The position numbers were made by a program, and so were the translations under genes. DNA of 64,000 nucleotides from Myxococcales bacterium (lineage in GTDB: Bacteria; Myxococcota_A; Polyangia; Fen-1088), in assembly GCA_003142855.1 (NCBI GenBank), contig PLNW01000106.1, forward strand, positions 1 to 64,000, written 5' to 3'. The notes beneath the pieces were generated by a model. That model was not told the DNA's origin. It worked only from the letters and a program-made list of their open reading frames with translations, and ran no database searches. Below, one piece after another: positions 26,151 through 33,488 of the stretch. Every line of letters begins with the position of its first letter. The first letter of the stretch is position 1.

Positions 26151-27113
26151 GTGCACGCAACCCCAGTGCTTCTGTTCTTGTGGCTGTCACAGGCCACGCC
26201 GGGAATCGACGATCCGCAGGCCAAGGCGCAGGCGCAGGCGCTGCTGAGCGAGGGTACGAGACTCTACGGCGAGGGTGACGTCGCCGGTGCGTTGGAGAAG
26301 TTTCAGGCGGCCTATGCTGCATTTCCTAGCCCCAAGCTGATGTTCAACATCGGCCGAGCCAATGACGATCTTGGACGGCCCGTCGAGGCCATGGAAGCCT
26401 TCGAGAAGTTCCTGGCAGATGCCACCGATGCGTCGCCCGAGACGATCGCGAATGCGAACAAATCTGCGTCTGAGTTGCGGAGGAAGCTTGGACGAATCCG
26501 GATCGACTGCGAGACGGCCGATGCGGAAGTGAACGTCGATGGCAAGCGCGTTGGGCTGACACCGCTGCCGGAACTGGTTTGGGCTACTTCTGGCCGCCAC
26601 CAAGTCACGGCCAAGCATGCAAGCGCGGCACCAGCGATTGAGGATGTAGACGTGGCGGCGGGTTCGGTGAGCACGGTGACGATGAGACTGCTACCGGTGG
26701 CGGTTCCCGTGGCCGCCCCGGCACCCAAAGCTGCCCCAGATTTCGACCTGCAAGCGGCGACACGGCCAAGTGCCGCGAGCGAGGGTTGGTGGTTGGGAAG
26801 GAAATGGACCTGGGTTGCCGCCGGCTCGACGGCGCTGCTGGCAGTGGGTGCCCTCACCGCTGGCCTGTTGGCGCAGTCCAAGTTCGACAGTCTGAGGAGT
26901 TCATGCGGCGTCGGCAACCAGGCCAACCACGGCTGCGGCCAGAGCGATATCGACTCGGTCACTTCGCGCGCGACCATCGCCAATGTCTTCTGGGGCCTGG
27001 CCGGAGCCGCCGCCGCGACCACCGGCGTGCTGTTCTATTTCGAGGGCCGCCCCGTAGGCGTGGCCCCGGTGGGGGGGGGGATGACCGGCCTCATCGCAGC
27101 CATGCGGTACTGA
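26151..27113 (+). CDS. TPR and PEGA-domain membrane protein
   Basis: 320 residues from a GTG with GAGGAG 7 bases upstream. A short hydrophobic start is followed by TPR-like helices (GTRLYGEGDVAGALEKFQAA, GRANDDLGRPVEAMEAFEKF), a PEGA-like domain near 125-185 (DAEVNVDGKRVGLTPLPEL) and two hydrophobic segments (WVAAGSTALLAVGALTAGLL, ANVFWGLAGAAAATTGVLFY) near the C-terminus. Such proteins commonly accompany Ser/Thr kinases in myxobacteria. A run of ten G residues at 27071-27080 lies just before the stop and could slip. Confidence 0.8.
   Translation: MHATPVLLFLWLSQATPGIDDPQAKAQAQALLSEGTRLYGEGDVAGALEKFQAAYAAFPSPKLMFNIGRANDDLGRPVEAMEAFEKFLADATDASPETIANANKSASELRRKLGRIRIDCETADAEVNVDGKRVGLTPLPELVWATSGRHQVTAKHASAAPAIEDVDVAAGSVSTVTMRLLPVAVPVAAPAPKAAPDFDLQAATRPSAASEGWWLGRKWTWVAAGSTALLAVGALTAGLLAQSKFDSLRSSCGVGNQANHGCGQSDIDSVTSRATIANVFWGLAGAAAATTGVLFYFEGRPVGVAPVGGGMTGLIAAMRY
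27071..27080 (+). repeat. G10 homopolymer near the 3' end of the PEGA gene
   Basis: Ten consecutive G residues encode the Gly run before MTGLIAAMRY. Homopolymers of this length are classical sites of slipped-strand mutation. Gain of one G would put the frame into that of the lipoprotein gene starting at 27116 with no stop between them. Confidence 0.85.
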
Positions 27114-27115
27114 CT

Positions 27116-27982
27116 ATGAAATCGCTCTCTTCGTTTGCACGCCTCGACATCTTTGGGCTCAGCCTCACAGTCGCGCTGGCTGCGGCGTGTTCCTTCGACA
27201 TCAGCCAACTCGGGCCCCCGGTGTCGCGATCTTCTGACGGGGCCGTCGAACATCCGGCGGTGCCCGACGTTGGCGCGTCCGAAAGCGGCGGCACCATTAC
27301 CAGCCCGCCAGACGCGTCCACCGCCACAGGTGGAAGCGGCGGTACCACTACGAGCCCGCCAGATGCGCCCACCGCCACAGGCGGGAGCGGTGGCAGCACC
27401 ACCAGCCCGCCGGATGCGCCCACCGCCACTGGTGGCACGAGCAGGACAGGTGGCACGGGCGCCGGCGGCACGACGGCTTCGTCAACCTATGGGAGTGGGG
27501 GCGCTACCTCCCCGTTTGGTGGCACCACAGCCACCGGCGGCGCGGCCACCGGCGGCGTGGGGACCGGCGGCGTGGGGACCGGCGGCACCGCGGGTGGGTC
27601 GACCGGCGGGACCGGGGGCCGCGGCGGAGGTGTGAGCGGGACGGGTGGTGGCAACGGAGGCGGCGGTGGCGGGCCCGGTGCCGGTGGCTCGACGGGCAGG
27701 GATGGCGGAGGAGGAGCCGAGCCTTGCGTGCCGGCCGCGACTGTCACCGGCAGCAGCGGAAGCGGAAATTCCGGGAGTTTTGGCACTGCTAGCGCCTATT
27801 GCTTCAGGACGCCGGACAACATCAATGGCTGGGGCTGCCAGAACTTCGACGGTCGCACCCTCAAGGTGAACGGTGTCGCCAAGGACTGCGGCAACATGCC
27901 CCTTCCCGCGAAGGTCAACGGCTACTACTACTTCGACTGCAGTGCTGGCACCTACTCCTACGCCAGCATCTACTGGTGGTAG
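27116..27982 (+). CDS. Glycine-rich surface lipoprotein with a Cys-containing C-terminal module
   Basis: 288 residues starting 2 bases after the PEGA stop. The signal has a lipobox (LTVALAAAC). Three near-identical repeats of about 15 residues (TTTSPPDAPTATGGSGG type) and a GGTGG linker follow. The last 85 residues form a compact module: SAYCFRTPDNINGWGCQNFD, GRTLKVNGVAKDCGNMPLP and KVNGYYYFDCSAGTYSYASI, ending YWW. Four or more Cys and exposed aromatics suggest a disulfide-stabilised carbohydrate-binding module; I cannot assign a CBM number. Downstream DNA keeps the end of a CBM3 domain, so the original tip seems to have been replaced. Confidence 0.78.
   Translation: MKSLSSFARLDIFGLSLTVALAAACSFDISQLGPPVSRSSDGAVEHPAVPDVGASESGGTITSPPDASTATGGSGGTTTSPPDAPTATGGSGGSTTSPPDAPTATGGTSRTGGTGAGGTTASSTYGSGGATSPFGGTTATGGAATGGVGTGGVGTGGTAGGSTGGTGGRGGGVSGTGGGNGGGGGGPGAGGSTGRDGGGGAEPCVPAATVTGSSGSGNSGSFGTASAYCFRTPDNINGWGCQNFDGRTLKVNGVAKDCGNMPLPAKVNGYYYFDCSAGTYSYASIYWW
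27459..27555 (+). repeat. Linker repeat block, copy 2
   Basis: Nearly identical DNA to 23571-23668 in the CBM3 lipoprotein gene, in the same orientation and in the equivalent part of the glycine-rich linker. The main differences are a few third-position changes and TAT for GGC within the shared segment. Confidence 0.75.
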
Positions 27983-27999
27983 TGAATGCGTATCGCGCC

Positions 28000-28094
28000 C
28001 GACCTGCAATCTCCACAGCGGCGCAGCGGGGCTCTACGAGAAGAAGATCACCCTATACTCGAACGGGAAGCTCATCTGGGGCGTAGCGCCCTAG
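28000..28094 (+). pseudogene. Orphan C-terminal end of a CBM3 domain
   Basis: In a frame shifted relative to the lipoprotein gene just upstream, this reads HSGAAGLYEKKITLYSNGKL and then IWGVAP before TAG, aligning with NNGATGYDDKITLYQGGKL and ISGVAP at the end of the gene at 23076-24275. The following bases (GCTCGGGTTGATGCC) also match those after that gene. It is a leftover of a second CBM3 copy. The remaining bases to 28252 show nothing else. Confidence 0.75.
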
Positions 28095-28252
28095 CCCTTC
28101 TGGCGCTCGGGTTGATGCCCGCGCTGGTGGGCGGGATTCCCCGGCGTCTAGCGCGAATCCGGAGGCACGCGAATCGCCGTTGGGTTCTTGCGGCATCACT
28201 CCGCTAGAATCGTGTCATTCGGTCACAAGATGTGTCATCCTCTTGTGCGACC

Positions 28253-28501
28253 ATGCGAACAATCAAGCGCTACTCAAATCGGAAACTCTACGACACCTTT
28301 GACAAGCACTATGTGACGCTGGCTGATGTGGCAGGGTTCGTGCGCAACGGCGATGAGGTGAAGGTCACCGATCACGTCAGCGGGGCCGACCTGACGTCAG
28401 CGACCCTCGCACAGATCATCTTCGAGGAAGAGAAGCACAGCGCGCGCCTTGGCCCCGAGGGTCTTCGCCGCATCATCCAGCATGGCTTGAAGACCGAGTA
28501 G
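28253..28501 (+). CDS. PhaR-type DNA-binding mini protein
   Basis: 82 residues starting MRTIKRYSNRKLYDTFDKHY. This is the polyhydroxyalkanoate-regulator DNA-binding domain (PHB_acc_N): IKRYSNRKLYDT, YVTLADVAGFVRNGDEVKV and DLTSATLAQIIFEEE. Full PhaR proteins are about 150-200 residues with a C-terminal PHB-accumulation domain, which is absent here. Such short forms could regulate storage granules or unrelated genes. Its stop directly abuts the stop of the convergent metallopeptidase gene. Confidence 0.85.
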   Translation: MRTIKRYSNRKLYDTFDKHYVTLADVAGFVRNGDEVKVTDHVSGADLTSATLAQIIFEEEKHSARLGPEGLRRIIQHGLKTE

Positions 28502-29578
28502 TTACTCGCTTAACCTGTGAATCCCGTCGACCACGTGCCATGTCGCCACGATGGTCAGGTCGACCAGTTTCTCGTTGCGCCGGTTCTCCGGCACGACCAG
28601 GTGCTCGTAGGTACACAGGGCCTGGAGCTGGCGCAGGAACTTGCCGATCACGCGTCGGTCGGAATCGCCGATCCAGCCGCCCAGCTTGTTGATCATCAGG
28701 CGCTGATGTTGCTGAATGAAACGCGCCGCGGACAACGCACCCTGTGATCCGCGCGCGCGCGCGGAGCGCCGGGGGAAGATATCGAGCAAGTCCTTGCGGT
28801 ACTCGGCCAGATCCGGGTCCAGTGCATGGTTGATGTCGAAGTACTCGGCGACGGTTTCCTTGATCTCGCTGTAGAGAGCCTGCGAGCCGGTTCGTTGGTT
28901 GGTGGGAGTGCGCCGGCAGGCGCCTTCCAGATCGATGATACGGTCCACGTATTCCAGTTTGGTCACCGCGACCTGCCAGTCGCGGTAGCGGCGCCGCCAG
29001 CGCGAGAACGGATCGAGCCACACGGCGAAGCTTTCAGCGAAATCCTCGTCGGGATGTTTCTGCGCGTAGTGATACATGCCCGCGCGGTGCAGGTGTCTCA
29101 CGTAGTCGTGGCTCCATGGATTCGCGTTGTAGACGTCGCGGTACGAGCGGCGAAAATCGCCGAAGGTCTCCGTCCAGTCTTTGCGCTTCCACAGTTCAAA
29201 GGCGTAGTTGACGGCATGCCCCGTCTCGTGGCGCAGATACATCAAGACTTCGTCGCGCGTGTATTCGAACAGGTGGTCGTTGACCATCTGCCAGAGGACA
29301 GAGTTGGCCAGGTACCAGGGGATGTTGACGCTGATGGCGCGGTCAGCGGTCCAGAAGTCATCGTCGCCCAGGTAGTACTGCGGGGTGAAGGTTATCCCTT
29401 TCGCGCGCAACTCTGCGCCGACTTGGGCCAGACATTCGGCCAGCACATCTTGAGGCTCGAGTTGTAGATCGCAAATGCGCGTGGAGAGGAGCTTCTGCAG
29501 ACCAACCTCGCGCTCTACCGGATCGTCGGTCGTCGGCCGAGCAATGCTGCGTTTGGTTTTGACCGCCGGTAGCGACAT
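28502..29578 (-). CDS. Putative zinc-dependent metallopeptidase (HExxH + E)
   Basis: 358 residues from the ATG at 29578; an earlier ATG at 29614 is possible. The motif HETGH (His117, Glu118, His121) and a downstream DEDFAESFAVWL (Glu182 as likely third ligand) are the gluzincin-like pattern of the putative zinc-binding metallopeptidase family found next to stress genes in many Gram-negatives. No signal peptide or membrane helix is seen, so it is probably cytoplasmic. Ends zero bases from the PhaR-like gene. Function beyond peptidase fold is unknown. Confidence 0.75.
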   Translation of the reverse strand: MSLPAVKTKRSIARPTTDDPVEREVGLQKLLSTRICDLQLEPQDVLAECLAQVGAELRAKGITFTPQYYLGDDDFWTADRAISVNIPWYLANSVLWQMVNDHLFEYTRDEVLMYLRHETGHAVNYAFELWKRKDWTETFGDFRRSYRDVYNANPWSHDYVRHLHRAGMYHYAQKHPDEDFAESFAVWLDPFSRWRRRYRDWQVAVTKLEYVDRIIDLEGACRRTPTNQRTGSQALYSEIKETVAEYFDINHALDPDLAEYRKDLLDIFPRRSARARGSQGALSAARFIQQHQRLMINKLGGWIGDSDRRVIGKFLRQLQALCTYEHLVVPENRRNEKLVDLTIVATWHVVDGIHRLSE

Positions 29579-29689
29579 TGACGAAGAACATCTACCATGC
29601 CGGCGTCGAGCCAACGGCTGAAATGAGCCTGAAAACGACGCGTCACAGGGCGCTGTTAGCTTACGGTGTCATCATGTATGGCCATGAAA

Positions 29690-29733
29690 ACAAATGGCTA
29701 TTTGTCATTGTCAGTAACGCACTGGCAAATAGC
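29690..29733. repeat. Nested inverted repeats upstream of the CPBP gene
   Basis: CAAAT-GGCT-ATTTG at 29691-29704 is a small palindrome, and GCTATTTG pairs again with CAAATAGC near 29725-29732. The AT content stands out locally. It could be a hairpin or an operator for the rightward genes; nothing else is seen in 29579-29783. Confidence 0.35.
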
Positions 29734-29783
29734 GCGCTGAGTCTTGTGCTCCTGGATCGCGCTGCCCATTCAAGATTGCTGGT

Positions 29784-30356
29784 ATGTTGCAAATCATGGC
29801 AGGGGCGGCCAGAAGTTGGTCTCGCGCAGGCCTGGTGCTGACACTCTATCTTGCACTGGCCTCTGCTGGCGTGGCCTGGTCGAGCTTGCGTGGCGACTCC
29901 AGCACGTGGCGTCTGGCGGGGCGCGAAGACACCCAGACCCTGCTGGGGATCGTCGCCGGGATTTTGATCGGGCTGGGCTACGTGTTTGCGTCGCGGCTCG
30001 CGGTTCACAGATTCGAATGGGCGCGCGCGCTTCATCGCGACATGCGCGCCATGCTCGGGCCGCTGCCAGACGCCGAGGTGGTGGTGTTGGCGGTGGCCTC
30101 GGCGCTGGGAGAGGAGATCTTCTTTCGCGGAGCCCTCCTGCCAGCCATCGGGCTTTCGGGGTCGAGCCTGGTGTTCGCCCTGCTTCACGTTGGGCCGAAG
30201 CTCCGCTTCTTGCCGTGGACCGTCTCCTCGTTCATGGCGGGTCTGGTGTTCGGCCAGCTCTTTCTTTGGTCGGGCGATCTGACCGGACCGGTGGTGGCGC
30301 ATTTCACTGTGAACTTTCTGAACCTGCGTTACCTTTCCGCACACGAAATGCGATGA
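29784..30356 (+). CDS. CPBP-family intramembrane metalloprotease
   Basis: 190 residues, about five to six membrane segments. The CAAX-protease/bacteriocin-processing (Abi) motifs are present in order: EEIFFRG with Glu110, Glu111 and Arg115, FALLHVG with His135, and HFTVNFLN with His173. These membrane proteases cleave or modify small peptides or prenylated proteins; in bacteria many roles are unknown. The gene overlaps the SpoIID/LytB gene by four bases (ATGA), so the two are coupled. An ATG at 29796 is an alternative start. Confidence 0.85.
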   Translation: MLQIMAGAARSWSRAGLVLTLYLALASAGVAWSSLRGDSSTWRLAGREDTQTLLGIVAGILIGLGYVFASRLAVHRFEWARALHRDMRAMLGPLPDAEVVVLAVASALGEEIFFRGALLPAIGLSGSSLVFALLHVGPKLRFLPWTVSSFMAGLVFGQLFLWSGDLTGPVVAHFTVNFLNLRYLSAHEMR

Positions 30357-32014
30357 GCGGGAGGCACCTGCACCTGATAGTCTTCGGATGGGCCCTGGCC
30401 GCTTGGGCACCGTCGGCGCGTGCGGCTGACGAGTTCTCGGGTGCGGACAAGCTGCGCGCGATCTACTCGGCCGAGTTTCGTTTCACCAAGCAGGGTTTCC
30501 CGGTTGTGCCGGTGGCCATCGCCGAGGGCATGGCGCGGGTGACCATTAGCGCCGGTCCCTCGGGCGGCTTGCGTCTCTTTCCCGAAGGCGAGGGCAGCTC
30601 TGAAGTCCGCGGCGAGGAGTCCTGGCAGGTTCGCGCTTCGGCGACGGTGCCGGCCAAGCTGAGCCACTGGGCCGTGGTGTGGCGCGGAAAACCGGGCCAA
30701 GGGGATGAAGCCGACGCTCACATCAGGCGATGGCAGGAACTGGGCGAAAAGGCAAAGCGCTTCGAGCAGGGCACGGTGTTTGGCGTGGGCGGCGAGGTTC
30801 TCGACCGACGCGAGGTTCTGGTGGTGGTGGGGCCCTACCGCAAGCCAGAGGAGGCCGAACAGGCCTTCGAGGCCTTGGGCCGCAAGGAAACTTTGGTCAA
30901 CCCCGGCGTGTTCACCGAGTTGGTTGATCGCCCACACGGGCAACTGGAAGCGCTTGGCAGCAAGACCGGGATGCACGTGCGCAACGAGGGCGTGTTGTGG
31001 TTTGTGGCGGGCGGGGACAGCCCGCTGCAGGTGGAGGCCGAGGGCCCGGCGGGAAAGGCCACCAGCAAGGTGTCGGGCGCCTATTTTGGCAAGGTCTACG
31101 TGACTCTGGATCGCAACGGCAGCTTGGCCGTGGTCAATGCTTTGCCCGAGGATCGCTTCTTGGCCGGCTTGCTGCCGGCGGAAATCTTCCCTAATGCGCC
31201 GGAGGAGGCGCTCAGGGCGCAAGCCGTGGCAGCGCGAGGCGAGCTGCTGTCCAAGATCGGCACGCGACACCTCGGTGATCCCTTCCGGTTGTGCTCGCAG
31301 ACTCACTGTCAGGTCTATTTGGGTGCGGGTCACGAGACAGCGCGGACCACGGCGGCGGTGGCCGCAACCCGCGGCGAGGTGCTGTTCACGGCCGACGGAA
31401 AGGATCTGGCCGACACCGTGTATTCAGCCAACTGCGGCGGCCACACCGAGCACAACGAGAACGCTTGGCCCGACATGCCCGCGCTGGCGGCTCTGCGTGG
31501 TCATCGCGACGCGCCCGCGCCAGCCGCCGGCAAGCCCGACGTCTATGCGACGGGCGTGAGCGCGGAGAACGTGGCGCGCTTCATTGACCAGCCGCCCGCC
31601 GCGTACTGTGGCCAGGCTCACCTCGGAGCGGGCGACCGATTTCGCTGGACCGTGAAGCGAACAGCCGCGGAGCTGGACAAGCTGTTGGGTCGATACCGTC
31701 TGGGCGAGATTCGCTCCATCGAGGTGCCGCAGCGAGGGATATCGGGGCGCGCGCTGGCTGTGCGCGTGGTGGGCTCGGCCCGCAGTGAAACCATCCGTGG
31801 CGAGTTGCGCATCCGCCAGGCTTTCGGTGGGCTGCGCAGCTCGCTGTTCGTGGTCGAGGTCAAGGATGGAGAAGCGGTTTTTCGCGGCGCCGGGTTCGGC
31901 CACGGCGTGGGCATGTGCCAGACCGGCGCCGTCGGAATGGCAGAGGCTGGCAAGAAGTATCGCGAAATCCTGCGCCATTACTATCCGAACACCGTGCTGC
32001 GCAAGGTCTGGTAG
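30353..32014 (+). CDS. SpoIID/LytB-domain cell-wall protein
   Basis: 553 residues with a signal peptide (LIVFGWALAAWAPSARA). A central segment (VVVGPYRKPEEAEQAFEAL) is reminiscent of SPOR repeats. The C-terminal half is SpoIID/LytB: GLLPAEIFPNAPEEALRAQA, LCSQTHCQVYLG, YSANCGGHTEHNENAW and GFGHGVGMCQTGAVGMA, then HYYPNT. SpoIID proteins are lytic transglycosylases acting on denuded peptidoglycan and LytB-type relatives modify amidases; in a myxobacterium it could act in sporulation or division. Translationally coupled to the CPBP protease. Its stop abuts that of the convergent TonB-like gene. Confidence 0.88.
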   Translation: MSGRHLHLIVFGWALAAWAPSARAADEFSGADKLRAIYSAEFRFTKQGFPVVPVAIAEGMARVTISAGPSGGLRLFPEGEGSSEVRGEESWQVRASATVPAKLSHWAVVWRGKPGQGDEADAHIRRWQELGEKAKRFEQGTVFGVGGEVLDRREVLVVVGPYRKPEEAEQAFEALGRKETLVNPGVFTELVDRPHGQLEALGSKTGMHVRNEGVLWFVAGGDSPLQVEAEGPAGKATSKVSGAYFGKVYVTLDRNGSLAVVNALPEDRFLAGLLPAEIFPNAPEEALRAQAVAARGELLSKIGTRHLGDPFRLCSQTHCQVYLGAGHETARTTAAVAATRGEVLFTADGKDLADTVYSANCGGHTEHNENAWPDMPALAALRGHRDAPAPAAGKPDVYATGVSAENVARFIDQPPAAYCGQAHLGAGDRFRWTVKRTAAELDKLLGRYRLGEIRSIEVPQRGISGRALAVRVVGSARSETIRGELRIRQAFGGLRSSLFVVEVKDGEAVFRGAGFGHGVGMCQTGAVGMAEAGKKYREILRHYYPNTVLRKVW

Positions 32015-33424
32015 CTACCCAGCATTCTTTCCCGGCGGCGCAGTCTTCTCGGGGACCTTGGGACCGTTGTTCAGGATGAAATAGTCCACGCCGGCGGTGC
32101 CGCAGGCCTCTTCGTTGCGGTGGAAGGTCCAGTGAATGTAGACCTTGCCATTGCCGGACAGGATGGTCGGCGGTGGGGCGGGGTAGGGCGCGGCGCTGTA
32201 GACGACGTCGATGGCCGCGCTGTCGTAGATGGTCAGCCCCGACGATCGCACCACCGCCACGCGGTCGACATTGCCTTGACCGTCGAGAACGATTTCCAGC
32301 TTGGCCACCAGCGCCGGATTGTTGAGCGGCAAGCTGGTGGGCTTGCTGTCCAGGCCCGCCATGAAACCGAAGGCCCACAGCTCATGGATCTTTCGATGCA
32401 TGCGCGTGATGAACTGGGCAAAGGGCGCGGCGCGTGTGTTGAGCGCGGTCTGGTTGCCCGGCTTGACCTCGGCGATGAAGTTCTCGAGGGCAGAGCGCAC
32501 CCGCTCGCGTCGCTCGGCGGACTTGCCCTTGCGCAGGGATCGCTGGGCCTTGGCCAGCGCTGCCGAGGCCTCGGCGTCGGTACCGAAGACCGATTCGTAC
32601 TGTCTGCGGGTCAGGCGCAGCCGCGCAGCGGGACTGCCGTCGCTGCCGCGCGAACTACGTTGTTGCTCCTCTGGCACAAGGCGCATCCCGTCGGGCGAGA
32701 TGGTTTCCCGTTCCGCGCTCTCGACTTTGCGCGGGCCGCGCATGGAGAGGGTGACCTTGTTGGGCGCCTGGGGCTGGAAGGACTCGGGCAACGGGCGCTC
32801 GCCCTGGCCGGCCCGCTTTTCTGGTCGTGCCTCGCGATCCTCCAGTTCAGCGATCTTGTCTTCGTGGTCCGAGCGTTGGGCCTCTTTGCCGGCTTGCTCG
32901 CGCTCCAAGTTGGTTTCGCGCGCGCGGGTTTCATTGTCGGTTCGGTTGTTCTTGTCGGCCAGGTACTTGGCATTGTCGGGCGCCTCCACATCCTTGCCCA
33001 TGTCCAGCTCGACGATCTTTTGGTGCAATCGTTCGGGCGGCGGCGGTGGAGGCGGCTCTGCTGGTTTGGGAGGCGGAAGTTGTGCCAGCGGCTTCTCCGG
33101 CGGCTTGGGAATGGGTGGCATCTTTTCAGGCGGAGGGGCTTCGATCTCGGGTTCCGGTTTCTTCTCCGCTTGCGCCAGCTTCTGCGGCGCTTTGTTGGGC
33201 AGGCGCTTTTCCGGCGGCACTGGCTCCTCGACCGTAGGCAGCCCCGCCGGCAGCTCATCTTCCTTGACCGATTCGAAGCTCAGGTCGACCTCGTTCGACT
33301 CGCGCTTGCCATAAACCAGAGCCAGGATGACCAGAGGCAGAATGACCTGTCCGTGCAGGAGCAGCGACGCGAGCAGACCACGGCCGAGGTAGCCGTTTCG
33401 TCGCTCGTTGCGTCGTACAGGCAT
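32015..33424 (-). CDS. TonB/AgmX-like energy-transducing protein
   Basis: 469 residues with one helix near 15-38 (LLASLLLHGQVILPLVILAL), a long periplasmic Pro/Glu/Lys-rich spacer (polyproline runs near 115-130), a charged coiled-coil segment, and a C-terminal TonB-like domain near 340-440 (VAKLEIVLDGQGNVDRVAVV, SAAIDVVYSAAPYPAPP). This is the TonB or gliding-motility AgmX/AglT pattern: an inner-membrane anchor that spans the periplasm. No ExbB/ExbD genes are adjacent. Partner unknown. Confidence 0.8.
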   Translation of the reverse strand: MPVRRNERRNGYLGRGLLASLLLHGQVILPLVILALVYGKRESNEVDLSFESVKEDELPAGLPTVEEPVPPEKRLPNKAPQKLAQAEKKPEPEIEAPPPEKMPPIPKPPEKPLAQLPPPKPAEPPPPPPPERLHQKIVELDMGKDVEAPDNAKYLADKNNRTDNETRARETNLEREQAGKEAQRSDHEDKIAELEDREARPEKRAGQGERPLPESFQPQAPNKVTLSMRGPRKVESAERETISPDGMRLVPEEQQRSSRGSDGSPAARLRLTRRQYESVFGTDAEASAALAKAQRSLRKGKSAERRERVRSALENFIAEVKPGNQTALNTRAAPFAQFITRMHRKIHELWAFGFMAGLDSKPTSLPLNNPALVAKLEIVLDGQGNVDRVAVVRSSGLTIYDSAAIDVVYSAAPYPAPPPTILSGNGKVYIHWTFHRNEEACGTAGVDYFILNNGPKVPEKTAPPGKNAG

Positions 33425-33488
33425 GGCGCAGTCGGAGGTTACTCCATCCGTCGCAACCGTCCACGAAGACCTGTGGGTGGCCGGAGGC

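Noticed and set aside
28502..28747. Plus-strand frame at the end of the metallopeptidase gene
   Set aside because: Antisense shadow; the minus-strand gene has clear HETGH and Glu ligands.
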